Notes: generated by a model not told the origin, from the letters alone. Shown: positions 7,476 through 16,690, counted from the first letter of the stretch. The stretch: 64,000 bases of DNA from Ciceribacter sichuanensis (GCF_024055605.1 NZ_JAMXLX010000001.1:372001-436000); one strand, 5' to 3'. Translations and numbers: made by a program.

Positions 7476-8869
7476 GACATGCTCCCCAGGGCCTTGAGCC
7501 CGATACCAGCGGTTCCCCGCGCCTTCAGGGCGACGGCAAGCACAAGAGTTGCGATGACTGCGGCCGCGCCATCGGCCAAAGGATAGGCGAACCAAATCGC
7601 ATCCGCGCCCAACATTGCCGCAGCGATCGTGACCAAGACAGGCAACAGGATAAGCGGCTTGACCATGGTCAGAAGAGCCGCGCGGGCCGGTTGTCCGATG
7701 GCTTGGAAATATAGCCCGAGCACAAGAACCGGTCCGGAAAAGAGATAGACCGCAGCCATGCGACGAAGCAATCGACCGACCTCGCCGATCACATCCGGAT
7801 CAGCGACAAAGGCTGCTCCGACGACTGTGCCTTTGCTCAGCAACAAAACCTCGACTGCAAGACAGTAGAGCAATGCCGTTGCCGCAGCGATCCGTAGGAC
7901 CGCATCAGAGCGAGTGTAGAGACGCGCACCGACATTGTTGCCGACGATGCTCTGCATCGCCATTGCGATCGCCATGATTGGCAGGAAGGCAAAACCGAAA
8001 ATGCGTGTCACGATCCCGTAGGCGGCAATGGTCGTGGCGTAATCGGTGGCGCCTGCAAGACGGAGGGCGAGAACCACACTGGCAGACGAAAGCGCCATTC
8101 CGACAAAACTCAGACTGACGGGGGCACCCAGCGCAACAATACGCCTCCAACTGCCCGTCCAGCGGTTCCGCCAGAGACTGTTGAGCGGCATCATGCCACC
8201 AAGGAACGGGCGCAGTCCGGCCAGCAGGACCAGTCCCAGCGCCTGCGCCAGAACCGTGCCCGTGGCCGAACCCGCAACACCCAGTTCCAGTACCGCAACC
8301 AGGATGTAGTTCAGCAGAATGTTGATGAGCGTGACCCCAAGCGACATCAGCGCCATCAATCCCGCCCGTCCTTCGTTCCTCCAGGCATCGGCATGAACAC
8401 CCAGCAGAAATTGTATCGGAGTTCCGAACATGGTGAGTGCAAGGAAGACCCACACCATTTCGGCAACCGGGCCATCGGAGCCCGCAACGCGTAAGGCGAA
8501 ATTCCACCCGCCCGCACAGAAGATCACGATCAGCATTGAAGCGATCGTCAACGCAAGTCCATGCGCGTCGGCGAAGGTCGCGTTGGCCGCGTTACGGTCG
8601 TCGGCGCCGAGCTGGCGAGCCAGCAGGCTGGACATTCCCCCGCTGACAAGGGTCGAAAGCGCGATCGTCAGCATCAGAACTGGAAACGCCATGCCGACGG
8701 CCGCCATGGCGTCCGCACCGACGAAATGCCCAAGAAAGACGGCGTCGATAATACCCAGCATCCCGTTCATCACCATGATGGCGAGCATAGGCAGTGCGGT
8801 GGAAACAAAAATTCTGCCTGGCGAGGCAGTCAGAAAACGGTTTTCGGGCGATTGTCGCAAAGACATCAC
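7472..8869 (-). CDS. MATE family efflux transporter
   Basis: A 465-residue protein with about 12 membrane helices. The first half has the MATE pattern 'LPMLAIMVMNGMLGIIDAVFLGHFVGADAMAAVGMAFP' (key residues: Pro in helix 1, 'D..FLGH' and 'A..AAVG'); a second repeat follows after 'LGAPVSLSFVGMALSS'. These are cation/drug antiporters in the inner membrane. It is the first gene of a two-gene unit with the glyoxalase-related protein. The start could equally be the second methionine. Confidence 0.88.
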   Translation of the reverse strand: MMSLRQSPENRFLTASPGRIFVSTALPMLAIMVMNGMLGIIDAVFLGHFVGADAMAAVGMAFPVLMLTIALSTLVSGGMSSLLARQLGADDRNAANATFADAHGLALTIASMLIVIFCAGGWNFALRVAGSDGPVAEMVWVFLALTMFGTPIQFLLGVHADAWRNEGRAGLMALMSLGVTLINILLNYILVAVLELGVAGSATGTVLAQALGLVLLAGLRPFLGGMMPLNSLWRNRWTGSWRRIVALGAPVSLSFVGMALSSASVVLALRLAGATDYATTIAAYGIVTRIFGFAFLPIMAIAMAMQSIVGNNVGARLYTRSDAVLRIAAATALLYCLAVEVLLLSKGTVVGAAFVADPDVIGEVGRLLRRMAAVYLFSGPVLVLGLYFQAIGQPARAALLTMVKPLILLPVLVTIAAAMLGADAIWFAYPLADGAAAVIATLVLAVALKARGTAGIGLKALGSMS

Positions 8870-9369
8870 TCACTCCTCCAAAGAGGCATTTCGACTGTGA
8901 TGGGGGCCTGCATTGCCACCGACGAAATGCTTCGAGGGTGAGAAAAATCGTCATATGCCGGGCTTTACCGTGACTTGCGTCTGCAGGCGGCAGGTGCTCG
9001 GAACCTTTCGCGAGAACAACCACTAAAGCCAAATACTGTCAATAGGAGCGTGCGTGAGAATTCTGCACGCGGCCCAAGGGCGACTCGCTTTTGACCGCCC
9101 GGTGGGCGACGACCTTCAACGGGTCATGCGCTATCCTTCGACATCCTACGGTCAATAGTCGGCTCATGGCGCGAAGCGGCCGTACTCTTCAACAGCAAGT
9201 CAATGTCCGCAATGGGGCCGGAAGCGGACTGTCGGGTTTTGGGACGCGCTCGGCGGTAAGCTGCCCTTCCTACCGAGCGGCAAGTTGCGGTATTAGCGGC
9301 GCGCCGCTTGGATTGGTAAACTTTAGGCGCAGTTTTTGAAGCTGGCGATTGCGGGGGCCTGAACATACG
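8870..9369. other. 500-bp non-coding stretch before the KAP NTPase
   Basis: No convincing gene is seen on either strand. The only notable structure is a perfect 14-bp palindrome, AGCGGCGCGCCGCT, at 9295-9308, about 60 bp upstream of the KAP gene start. It could be an operator or simply a GC-rich palindrome. Confidence 0.5.
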
Positions 9370-10137
9370 ATGAGCGAGTCCAAACGAAGCTATTTCAATG
9401 ACAGTCCAATCGAGGCAGCCGACGATGACCGCTATGGCGTGACCGGTTTCGCGGAATCGATCGCCAAAAGCATCACGCGGATGCAGAATCCAGTTGGAAC
9501 GACCATTGCACTCAATGGGCCGTGGGGGTCGGGCAAAAGTAGCATCGTCAATCTCATCCGTACTTCCCTCGCACAATCCGGCAATGACAGGCTGGTGGTC
9601 TCGGACTTCAAATGCTGGTGGTACCGAGGTGAAGAAGCGCTGGCACTTGCCTTTCTGCAAAGCCTGAACGGAACGTTGCGGACCAGCCTGGGCGATAAGG
9701 TAAAAGACCTGATCCCCAGCATCACTCAACGTTTGCTACAAGCGGGACCGACTATCGGAGCGGCAGTAACACTAGCAAGCGGAGCGCCGTTGACGGCGCT
9801 TTTCACTGGCGGCTCGAAGTTTGTGAGTACCTTCTTTCCGCAGGGCGAGACCCTTGAGAAGACATTTCAGAAGCTGGCGAAAATTCTTGCTGATGAAGAC
9901 CGACGTTTTCTCGTTGTGATCGACGACATCGATCGTCTCTCGCCCGAAGAAGCCATAGCGATATTCAGGCTGGTGAAGTCCGTCGGCCGCCTGCCCAATG
10001 TCATGTACCTGCTGGTGTTCGACCGCGATCTGGCCGAAAAGGCGGTGCAGGAGCGGTTTCCTTCGGAAGGCCCTCACTTTTTGGAGAAGATCGTCCAGGC
10101 GGGATTTGAAGTGCCTGCCCCCTCCAAACAGACTTGA
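9370..10137 (+). CDS. KAP family P-loop NTPase, N-terminal part (split by frameshift)
   Basis: The 255 residues carry the KAP NTPase core. Walker A is 'GPWGSGKS' at 50-57, a hydrophobic hairpin typical of KAP proteins lies at about 122-156, and Walker B is 'FLVVIDDIDRL' at 180-190. The frame stops at 'FEVPAPSKQT'. The KAP sequence then continues at once in the -1 frame with 'LNQAVLTAIQ', so this is the front of a protein of about 726 residues. KAP NTPases include phage-defence ATPases such as QatA; no qatBCD-like partner is present here. Base composition looks less GC-rich than the flanking core genes. Confidence 0.8.
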   Translation: MSESKRSYFNDSPIEAADDDRYGVTGFAESIAKSITRMQNPVGTTIALNGPWGSGKSSIVNLIRTSLAQSGNDRLVVSDFKCWWYRGEEALALAFLQSLNGTLRTSLGDKVKDLIPSITQRLLQAGPTIGAAVTLASGAPLTALFTGGSKFVSTFFPQGETLEKTFQKLAKILADEDRRFLVVIDDIDRLSPEEAIAIFRLVKSVGRLPNVMYLLVFDRDLAEKAVQERFPSEGPHFLEKIVQAGFEVPAPSKQT

Positions 10138-11549
10138 ATCAAGCGGTCCTCACCGCAATCCAGGAGATTTGCGGCGACCTAGAAGAGGCTGACATCGTCC
10201 GTATCATGAACCTGTTCTACGATATCGTGGCTCCATACATGACGACCCCTCGGCATGTGGCAAGGTATCAGAATGCGATCAGCGTGACATGGCCCGCCGT
10301 TGCAGGCGAGGTGAGCTTGGCCGATTTCATCGCTCTGGAAGGGTTGCGCCTGTATGAGCCTGGCTTGTTTCGGGCGATACGCTCTCGAAAGGAGGAGGCG
10401 TGTGGTGTCTCCAATCATCATAACGGCAACCAGAATCACGAAGATCGTCTGAAGCCGTTCCTGGACGACGTTCCTGTGTCACGTCATGACCTCGCAAAGG
10501 TAGCATTGCAGCGCCTGTTCCCTAGGCTCGAAAACATGGGCTATGGCGGCGATTGGATTTCACGTTGGGATGCCGAACGCCGTGTCTGCATAGAGGCCCA
10601 TTTCGATACCTATTTCCGCCTCACCCTGAGTGACGAAACACTCCCGACAAAGATCATTGAGGAGATGGCCAAGCGGGCTGACGATTCCGATTTCATCAAG
10701 GCGACGATGCGAACGGCCGCTAAGACGATCCGTCGAAGCGGCAAATCGATGGTACCGGTCTATCTAGATGAACTAACCACACATGCCGCTAGCGTCGACA
10801 AAGAGAAGGTAACGGCGTTTCTCGGTGCACTGTTCGAGATCCACGATGAGATCGACCTCGACGTCGATGCCGAGCGTGGATTTAGCGGAATGGCAAACAC
10901 GAGCCTGCGCTATCACTGGCTGCTACGCCGCGTTACGCGCGAGCGCTTCACACCGGAGGAACGGAGCAATATCCTTGTTGCAGCGATTCAGAATGCGGCC
11001 CTCGGCTGGCTAGTCGATTTTGCTTCATCAGCCATTGGCGATCATGAGGAGGAACGGAAGCAAGGTCCAAAGCCGAACGAGGATTGTCTTGTGCAAACCT
11101 CCGCCATCGAGCCTGTGCGCCAACTGGCATTGGATACAATCCGTACGGCCGCGGCGAACGGCTCGCTGATTGGCCACCAGGATCTTGTGTACGTTCTTTA
11201 TCGTTGGCGTGATTTGCTCGGCGGCGACCCGACCGAAGTGCGCGAGTGGACGGGCGCGCGTATCCTCGAAGATCCTAGCCTTGTCGCACTTGCTCGCGAT
11301 TTCACGGGACGCTCATGGTCTATGGGAATGGGCGGGTTTGGAAGCCTCGGGGATCGTGTTTCGAAAGCCACCGTGGTGGCACAGATCAGCGACGATACCG
11401 AGATCATCGACACCGAGGCATTTCGTGCTCGATTGGAGGAAATCTCGGCAGGTGGAAAGCTGGATCAGGACGACCTGGAGACTGTTCAGACACTTCTGGA
11501 TGCGTGGGATCGAAAGCGTGCTGGCAAAGAAGGGCTGTTCGACAGATAG
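10134..11549 (+). CDS. KAP family NTPase, C-terminal part (frameshifted continuation)
   Basis: A 471-residue frame that overlaps the N-terminal part by 4 bases (TTGA). Its first residues complete the KAP NTPase fold ('YMTTPRHVARYQNAISVTW', 'FIALEGLRLYEP'). It continues into a long helical C-terminal region with no recognised catalytic motif. Adding one T at about 10134 would fuse the two parts into 'PSKQTLNQAV'. It has either suffered a one-base deletion, contains a sequencing error, or is re-initiated from TTG, which would be an unusual start. A terminator follows at 11587. Confidence 0.75.
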   Translation: MNQAVLTAIQEICGDLEEADIVRIMNLFYDIVAPYMTTPRHVARYQNAISVTWPAVAGEVSLADFIALEGLRLYEPGLFRAIRSRKEEACGVSNHHNGNQNHEDRLKPFLDDVPVSRHDLAKVALQRLFPRLENMGYGGDWISRWDAERRVCIEAHFDTYFRLTLSDETLPTKIIEEMAKRADDSDFIKATMRTAAKTIRRSGKSMVPVYLDELTTHAASVDKEKVTAFLGALFEIHDEIDLDVDAERGFSGMANTSLRYHWLLRRVTRERFTPEERSNILVAAIQNAALGWLVDFASSAIGDHEEERKQGPKPNEDCLVQTSAIEPVRQLALDTIRTAAANGSLIGHQDLVYVLYRWRDLLGGDPTEVREWTGARILEDPSLVALARDFTGRSWSMGMGGFGSLGDRVSKATVVAQISDDTEIIDTEAFRARLEEISAGGKLDQDDLETVQTLLDAWDRKRAGKEGLFDR

Positions 11550-11912
11550 CGGTCAAAAAAGGAGCCGGGGAAGCTGATAACAACTTACACCAATTTAAGT
11601 AAAGAAATTGGTGTTTTCCCAAAGAGACAATACTTGCTGGCAAGTTCTTATTGTAGCACGCAAAATTAGTGAGTAGGCCATGCTGGCCTGCTGCCGATTT
11701 TCGGACACTCAGTTAACGTAGTGCCGACTTATTATCAAATTCCGTTGAGCTGAGATGAAAGCTGTCCGCTTTTGGGTCTATCAGTCGAAGCCCTGAATAT
11801 CCGAAGTGAAGGCGCGAAGCCGCCCGTCTGCTTGCTACGCCGAATGTCCGCCTAGGGCCAATAGCAGCCCCACGCAGAACTCTAATGCATCGAAACGTCA
11901 GGACGCCTCCAA
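11550..11912. other. non-coding gap between KAP and MocR genes
   Basis: This 363-bp stretch contains the terminator at 11587-11617 and otherwise AT-richer sequence without a credible gene on either strand. Confidence 0.5.
11587..11617 (+). terminator. rho-independent terminator of the KAP gene
   Basis: ACACCAATTT (11587-11596) pairs perfectly with AAATTGGTGT (11605-11614) around an 8-base loop, and a short T-run follows. It lies 38 bp after the KAP stop codon. Confidence 0.75.
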
Positions 11913-13310
11913 TCACCCCCGCATCGCCCTCTCTACCGCCGCAAACACCCTCGCATCACCTGACTGCGCAACGTTGAACCGTAGAAACCGCGTCGCCGTC
12001 TGCGATATGCTGAAGGCATTGCCCGGGGCCAGAACGACGTTTTCGGCGAGTGCCCGGCGGGCGACATCGGCGGCGTCGAGACCTTCGGGGAGTTCCGACC
12101 AGAGGAACATGCCGCCGCGCGGTTCGGTCCATGGCTTGATGCCGAGCGCCTGCAGTTTCCGCCCTGTCTCGCCCATGGCGCGGGAGAGCCGGTCGCGCAG
12201 GCCGTTCATGTATTTCCGGTAGGTGCCGTCCTTCATCAGGGTGAGGACCAGTTCGGCGGAAAGCGCATTGCCGCCGAAGGAGGTGGCGATCTTCAGGTCG
12301 ATCAGCCGCTCGATAAAGTCCCGTCTTGCGGCGATGAAGCCGCATCGTGCCGCAGCCGTCAGCGTCTTCGAGAAGCTGCCGATATGGATGACCCGCTCGA
12401 AGCCGTCGAAGGCCGCAAGCCGCGGCGCGGGTTCCAGCTCAAAATCGGCGAAGATGTCGTCCTCGATGATCGTCAGCCCGGCCTGATCGGCAAACTTCAG
12501 GACGCGATGCGCGCTGACCGGCGAAAGCGTCGCGCCTGTCGGGTTGTGAAGCGCCGAATTGGTGATGTAGAGGCGCGGCCGGTGCTCGGTGAGTGCCGCG
12601 GCGAAGAGCGCCATGTCGGGGCCACCAGGCGTATAGGGTACGCCGATGACCTTGACCCGATGGGCCCGCAAGAGCGCCAGAAAATTGAAATAGCAGGGAT
12701 CGTCGACCAGCACGGTGTCACCCGGCTCGACGAGAAGCCGCAGCAGCAGGTCGATGGCCTGCGTGCCCGATTCCGTCAGCATGATCTGGTCGGGCAGCAC
12801 CTCTATGCCATGCTCCGCCATGCGCCTTGACAGGAGGTGCCGCAGCGGCAGCAGGCCAAGTGGCGTGCTGTAGTCGGTGAGCACCCTGTCGTCCGCCCGC
12901 GCGATATGGCGAAGCGAGCGGCGCAGTTCCGCCTGCGGCATCCATGAGGCCGGCAGCCAGCCGCAGCCCGGCTTCAGCACATCTTCGGTCGCCTCGAGCG
13001 ATTGCCGCGACACCCAGAATGGATCGACCGCGCGGTCGAGCTTCGGACCGATTTCCGCAAGAGTCAGCGGCGGCAGGTGTCCGGCGACATAAAAACCCGA
13101 GCCACGCCGCGACAGGATCAGCCCCTCCGCGGCCAGCCGGTCATAGGCTTCGACCACCGTCGAGGTGGAAACCGCCATTGTCTTCGCAAGGCCGCGGATC
13201 GAGGGAAGCTTCGCCCCCGGCGAAAGCGTGCGCGCGTTGATCCGCTGCCGGATGGTCGTCATGACCTGCCCGACCCGCGTCCCGCTATCCGTCTCGATGG
13301 TGTTCAGCAT
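11913..13310 (-). CDS. MocR/PdxR-type GntR-HTH aminotransferase-fold regulator
   Basis: The protein is about 465 residues long. An N-terminal GntR winged helix ('LPSIRGLAKTMAVSTSTVVEAYDRLAAEGL') is fused to a class I aminotransferase-like domain. The PLP lysine is in 'IGSFSKTL', with 'NPTGATLSP' and 'DDIFADFE' upstream. Such proteins sense PLP or amino acids and usually control a divergent gene, here the EamA exporter. The frame also has an ATG at 13331, but that codon lies inside a near-perfect operator-like dyad and has no ribosome site, so the ATG at 13310 is preferred. Confidence 0.88.
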   Translation of the reverse strand: MLNTIETDSGTRVGQVMTTIRQRINARTLSPGAKLPSIRGLAKTMAVSTSTVVEAYDRLAAEGLILSRRGSGFYVAGHLPPLTLAEIGPKLDRAVDPFWVSRQSLEATEDVLKPGCGWLPASWMPQAELRRSLRHIARADDRVLTDYSTPLGLLPLRHLLSRRMAEHGIEVLPDQIMLTESGTQAIDLLLRLLVEPGDTVLVDDPCYFNFLALLRAHRVKVIGVPYTPGGPDMALFAAALTEHRPRLYITNSALHNPTGATLSPVSAHRVLKFADQAGLTIIEDDIFADFELEPAPRLAAFDGFERVIHIGSFSKTLTAAARCGFIAARRDFIERLIDLKIATSFGGNALSAELVLTLMKDGTYRKYMNGLRDRLSRAMGETGRKLQALGIKPWTEPRGGMFLWSELPEGLDAADVARRALAENVVLAPGNAFSISQTATRFLRFNVAQSGDARVFAAVERAMRG

Positions 13311-13327
13311 CCGTACTGCTCGTTCGG

Positions 13328-13355
13328 CCATTACAGTTTGTCGAAACCGTAATGG
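13328..13355. promoter_or_regulatory. candidate MocR operator in the divergent promoter region
   Basis: CCATTACAGTTT (13328-13339), a 4-base spacer, then AAACCGTAATGG (13344-13355). Eleven of 12 positions are symmetric. It lies between the MocR gene and the divergent EamA exporter, where autoregulation together with control of the exporter would act. Confidence 0.6.
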
Positions 13356-13420
13356 ACTGTGCCTGAAAAATCCATCCGCTATCGCCTATCAACTGTCGTT
13401 GCAGTGAACGAAGGAAAGAC

Positions 13421-14287
13421 ATGATGGACAAGACGGCGAGCGGATGGATCAATGGTTTTATCGGGGTGCTGATCTTCAGCGGCTCGCTGCCCGCGACCCG
13501 CGCGGCGGTGGCCGATTTCGATCCGGTGTTCCTGACGGTCGCCCGCGCGGCAATCGCCGGCACGCTGGCGCTGGCCCTGCTTCTGGTCTTCCGCGAAAAG
13601 CGCCCGAAGGGCGGCGACCTTGTCTCGCTGGCGGTCGTGGCGCTTGGTGTCGTCGTCGGCTTTCCGCTGCTGACGGCGCTGGCGCTGAAACATGTCACCT
13701 CGGCTCATTCCATCGTCTTCATCGGGCTCCTGCCGCTGGCAACCGCGATCTTCGGCGTGCTGCGGGGCGGTGAACGGCCGCGGCCGGCCTTCTGGCTGTT
13801 CTCCTGCCTCGGCAGTGCGCTGGTTGCGGGCTTTGCGCTGATGCAGGGCGTTTCCGCCTCGCCGGTCGGGGATCTCTTGATGCTCGCGGCTATCGTTGTC
13901 TGCGGGCTCGGCTATGCGGAAGGGGCGAGGCTTTCCCGCACGCTCGGCGGCTGGCAGGTCATTTCCTGGGCGCTGGCGTTGTCGCTTCCTGTCATGGCCG
14001 CGCTTGCATTCCTCACCATGCCGCAATCTTTCGCTGGAGCAGCGCGGCCCGCATGGCTGGGGCTCGCCTATGTCTCGGTCTTCAGCATGCTGGTGGGGTT
14101 CATATTCTGGTATCGCGGGCTCGCTCAGGGCGGTATCGCCGCTGTCGGCCAGCTGCAGCTTCTCCAGCCGTTCTTCGGGCTGGTGCTCGCCGCAACCCTG
14201 CTGGGCGAGGCGGTGAGCTGGTCCATGGTCGCGGTCACCGCGGCTGTCATCCTCTGCGTCGCCGGCGCCAGGCAGTTCGCGAGATAA
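13421..14287 (+). CDS. DMT superfamily transporter, EamA family
   Basis: The 288-residue protein has 10 hydrophobic helices in two EamA repeats. The first contains 'FSGSLPATRAAVADFDPVFLTVARAAIAG' (the R and P positions are typical) and the second 'AYVSVFSMLVGFIFWYRGLAQGG'. These are inner-membrane exporters of amino acids or metabolites. It is transcribed away from the MocR regulator, with a shared operator-like dyad between them, so its export is probably coupled to an amino-acid or PLP signal. The substrate is unknown. Confidence 0.88.
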   Translation: MMDKTASGWINGFIGVLIFSGSLPATRAAVADFDPVFLTVARAAIAGTLALALLLVFREKRPKGGDLVSLAVVALGVVVGFPLLTALALKHVTSAHSIVFIGLLPLATAIFGVLRGGERPRPAFWLFSCLGSALVAGFALMQGVSASPVGDLLMLAAIVVCGLGYAEGARLSRTLGGWQVISWALALSLPVMAALAFLTMPQSFAGAARPAWLGLAYVSVFSMLVGFIFWYRGLAQGGIAAVGQLQLLQPFFGLVLAATLLGEAVSWSMVAVTAAVILCVAGARQFAR

Positions 14288-14322
14288 CCTCCGGCTAACG
14301 ACCGGCACTATCCCGGCACGAA

Positions 14323-14352
14323 TTTCCGCCTCCAGTGTTCCGGAGGCGGAAA
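14323..14352. terminator. bidirectional terminator between EamA and ribB
   Basis: TTTCCGCCTCC (14323-14333) pairs perfectly with GGAGGCGGAAA (14342-14352) across an 8-base loop. It sits between two convergent genes, and the A/T ends of the stem can supply a short U-run in either direction. Confidence 0.7.
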
Positions 14353-14362
14353 GATTGTCGTG

Positions 14363-15463
14363 TCAGACAATCTCGGTTCCGCTGATGCGGATGCCGAAGC
14401 CTTCGAGGCCAACATAGTGGCGTTCGCGCGAGGAGAAGAGGCGGATGGAGGTCACGCCCAGATCCTTCAGGATCTGCGCGCCGAGACCGATTTCCAGCCA
14501 TTCGTTTTCGCGCTGCTGGGCTTCGTTGTGCACTTCGCGGTCGAACTTGCCGGCGCGCGCCGTGGTCGAGATTCCGACGCCGACCGAGCCTTCGCGCAAG
14601 TAGACGATGACGCCGCGGCCAGTCTCGGCAATCCGCTTCATGATGGTGTCGATCTGGCGATCCTTGCCGAACACGTCCTTGCCGACATGTTCGAGGTGCA
14701 GGCGCACCGGAATGTCGACGCCGTCACGGATGTCGCCGAAGACGACGGCCAGATGCTGCATCGGATCCCAGGGCAGCGAGTAGGCATGCGCTTTCGCCGG
14801 GCCATAGGGCGTCTCGACGGTGAAGCTTGAGGCGAGCTGGATCAGCGTTTCCTTGCGCTGGCGATAGGCGATGAGGTCGGCGACGGAAACGCGCTTCAGC
14901 CCATGCTGATCGGCGAAATCGAACACTTCCGGTCCATGCTTGACGGTACCGTTATCATTGACCAGTTCGCCGATCACGCCGACCGGCGGTAGGCCGGCCA
15001 GCTTGCAGAGGTCGACGGCCGCTTCGGTATGGCCGGAACGCATCAGCACGCCGCCTTCGCGCGCCACCAGCGGGAAGATGTGGCCCGGGCGGACGAAGTC
15101 GGCCGGGCCGACATTCGGGTTGGCGAGATTACGCACGGTCAGCGTGCGGTCCTCGGCGGAAATGCCGGTCGTCGTGCCGTGCTTGAAGTCGACGGTCACG
15201 GTGAAGGCGGTGGTGTGCGCGCTGTCGTTTTCGGCAACCATGGCGTTGAGGTTCAGCCGTTTGGCCTCCTCCTTCGGCATGGGGGCGCAGACGATGCCGG
15301 AGGTGTGGCGCACGATGAACGCCATCTTCTCGGCAGTACAGTGGACGGCGGCGACGATCAGGTCGCCTTCGTTTTCGCGGTCGTCGTCATCGGTGACGAC
15401 AACGATCTCGCCGGCCTCGAAGGCGCGGATGGCGTCGACGACGCGGCTCTGGTCATAGCTCAT
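14363..15463 (-). CDS. ribB: 3,4-dihydroxy-2-butanone-4-phosphate synthase with degenerate GTP cyclohydrolase II domain (RibBX type)
   Basis: The 366-residue enzyme makes the four-carbon unit of riboflavin from ribulose 5-phosphate. The RibB domain (about 1-205) has the metal/substrate motif 'DDDDRENEGDLI' and 'RSGHTEAAVDL'. The second half aligns with RibA, but the place where the zinc cysteines of GTP cyclohydrolase II should be reads 'LEHVGKDVFGKDR', with no cysteine. It should therefore not have cyclohydrolase II activity, as known for RibBX proteins of proteobacteria. It is encoded 9 bp downstream of aroC. Confidence 0.9.
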   Translation of the reverse strand: MSYDQSRVVDAIRAFEAGEIVVVTDDDDRENEGDLIVAAVHCTAEKMAFIVRHTSGIVCAPMPKEEAKRLNLNAMVAENDSAHTTAFTVTVDFKHGTTTGISAEDRTLTVRNLANPNVGPADFVRPGHIFPLVAREGGVLMRSGHTEAAVDLCKLAGLPPVGVIGELVNDNGTVKHGPEVFDFADQHGLKRVSVADLIAYRQRKETLIQLASSFTVETPYGPAKAHAYSLPWDPMQHLAVVFGDIRDGVDIPVRLHLEHVGKDVFGKDRQIDTIMKRIAETGRGVIVYLREGSVGVGISTTARAGKFDREVHNEAQQRENEWLEIGLGAQILKDLGVTSIRLFSSRERHYVGLEGFGIRISGTEIV

Positions 15464-15472
15464 GGGAATGCC

Positions 15473-16567
15473 TCACTTCAGGCGGCCGGTCTGGCCGCGG
15501 TCTCGCAGATAATGATCGACGATCGTGCAGGCGAGCATCGCCTCGCCGACGGGAACCGCCCGGATTCCGACGCAGGGGTCGTGGCGACCCTTGGTGCGCA
15601 CCTCGACCTCGTGGCCATCGGCATCGATCGAGCGGCGCTCGGTGAGGATCGAGGAGGTCGGCTTGATGGCGAAGCGGGCGATGATCGGCTCGCCGGTGGA
15701 AATTCCGCCGAGGACGCCGCCCGCATGGTTGGAAAGGAACACCGGCTTGCCGTCCGGGCCGATCCGCATTTCGTCGGCGTTTTCCTCGCCGGTGATCTCG
15801 GCCGCGCCGAAGCCGTTACCGATCTCCACGCCCTTGACTGCGTTGATCGACATCAGGTTCGACGCGATGTCCTGATCCAGTTTGCCGTAGACAGGCGCGC
15901 CGATACCGGCGGGAACGCCCTCGGCGATTACTTCGACGACAGCACCGACGGAGGAGCCCGCCTTGCGGATCTCGTCGAGATAGCTTTCCCAAACGGGCAC
16001 GATTTCCGGGTCGGGAGCGAAGAACGGGTTCTCGTTCACCTGCGCCCAGTCCCAGTTGGCGCGGTTGATCCTGTGCTTGCCGATCTGCACTAGCGCGCCG
16101 CGAATGATGACGTCGGGGATGACCTGCCGCGCAAGCGCGCCGGCGGCAACGCGCGCGGCCGTTTCGCGGGCAGACGAGCGTCCGCCGCCGCGATAGTCGC
16201 GGATGCCGTATTTGACGTCATAGGTGTAGTCGGCATGGCCGGGGCGGTAGCGCCGCGCGATCTCGCCGTAATCCTTGGAGCGCTGGTCGGTGTTCTCGAT
16301 CATCAGCGACACCGGCGTGCCGGTGGTGATCATCGAGCCGTCCTCCTGCGGCATCACGCCGGAGAGAACCTTCACGATATCGTCTTCACGGCGCTGCGTT
16401 ACGAAACGCGACTGGCCGGGCTTGCGCCTGTCGAGAAAGATCTGAAGGTCTTCCTGGGTAAACCGGATGCCGGGCGGGCAACCGTCGACCACGGCGCCGA
16501 GGGCGGGACCGTGGCTTTCACCCCAGGTGGTGACGCGGAAGAGATGGCCGAAGGTGTTATGCGACAT
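15473..16567 (-). CDS. aroC: chorismate synthase
   Basis: A 364-residue enzyme that converts 5-enolpyruvylshikimate 3-phosphate to chorismate with reduced FMN, the last step of the shikimate pathway. Family blocks are visible from the start: '[15 protein letters not shown]', '[15 protein letters not shown]', '[14 protein letters not shown]' with '[11 protein letters not shown]', and the C-terminal '[18 protein letters not shown]'. The methionine of 'MSHNTF' is the family start; the frame extends 19 codons 5' without support. ribB follows closely, so the two are probably cotranscribed. Confidence 0.97.
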   Translation of the reverse strand: MSHNTFGHLFRVTTWGESHGPALGAVVDGCPPGIRFTQEDLQIFLDRRKPGQSRFVTQRREDDIVKVLSGVMPQEDGSMITTGTPVSLMIENTDQRSKDYGEIARRYRPGHADYTYDVKYGIRDYRGGGRSSARETAARVAAGALARQVIPDVIIRGALVQIGKHRINRANWDWAQVNENPFFAPDPEIVPVWESYLDEIRKAGSSVGAVVEVIAEGVPAGIGAPVYGKLDQDIASNLMSINAVKGVEIGNGFGAAEITGEENADEMRIGPDGKPVFLSNHAGGVLGGISTGEPIIARFAIKPTSSILTERRSIDADGHEVEVRTKGRHDPCVGIRAVPVGEAMLACTIVDHYLRDRGQTGRLK

Positions 16568-16690
16568 GTCAGACGAACCGGTTTGCGGGAGGCCTGCGCC
16601 GTTTCCGGGTGCCTCGGCTTTCACTGCGGCTCACTCATAGTGGAAAACCGCCAAGCGCGACAAGCCTTTCTTGGAAACGCTGCGTCGCCT

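Noticed and set aside
10120..10140. Programmed -1 frameshift site in the KAP gene
   Set aside because: No slippery heptamer and no evident downstream pseudoknot; a one-base indel explains the junction more simply.
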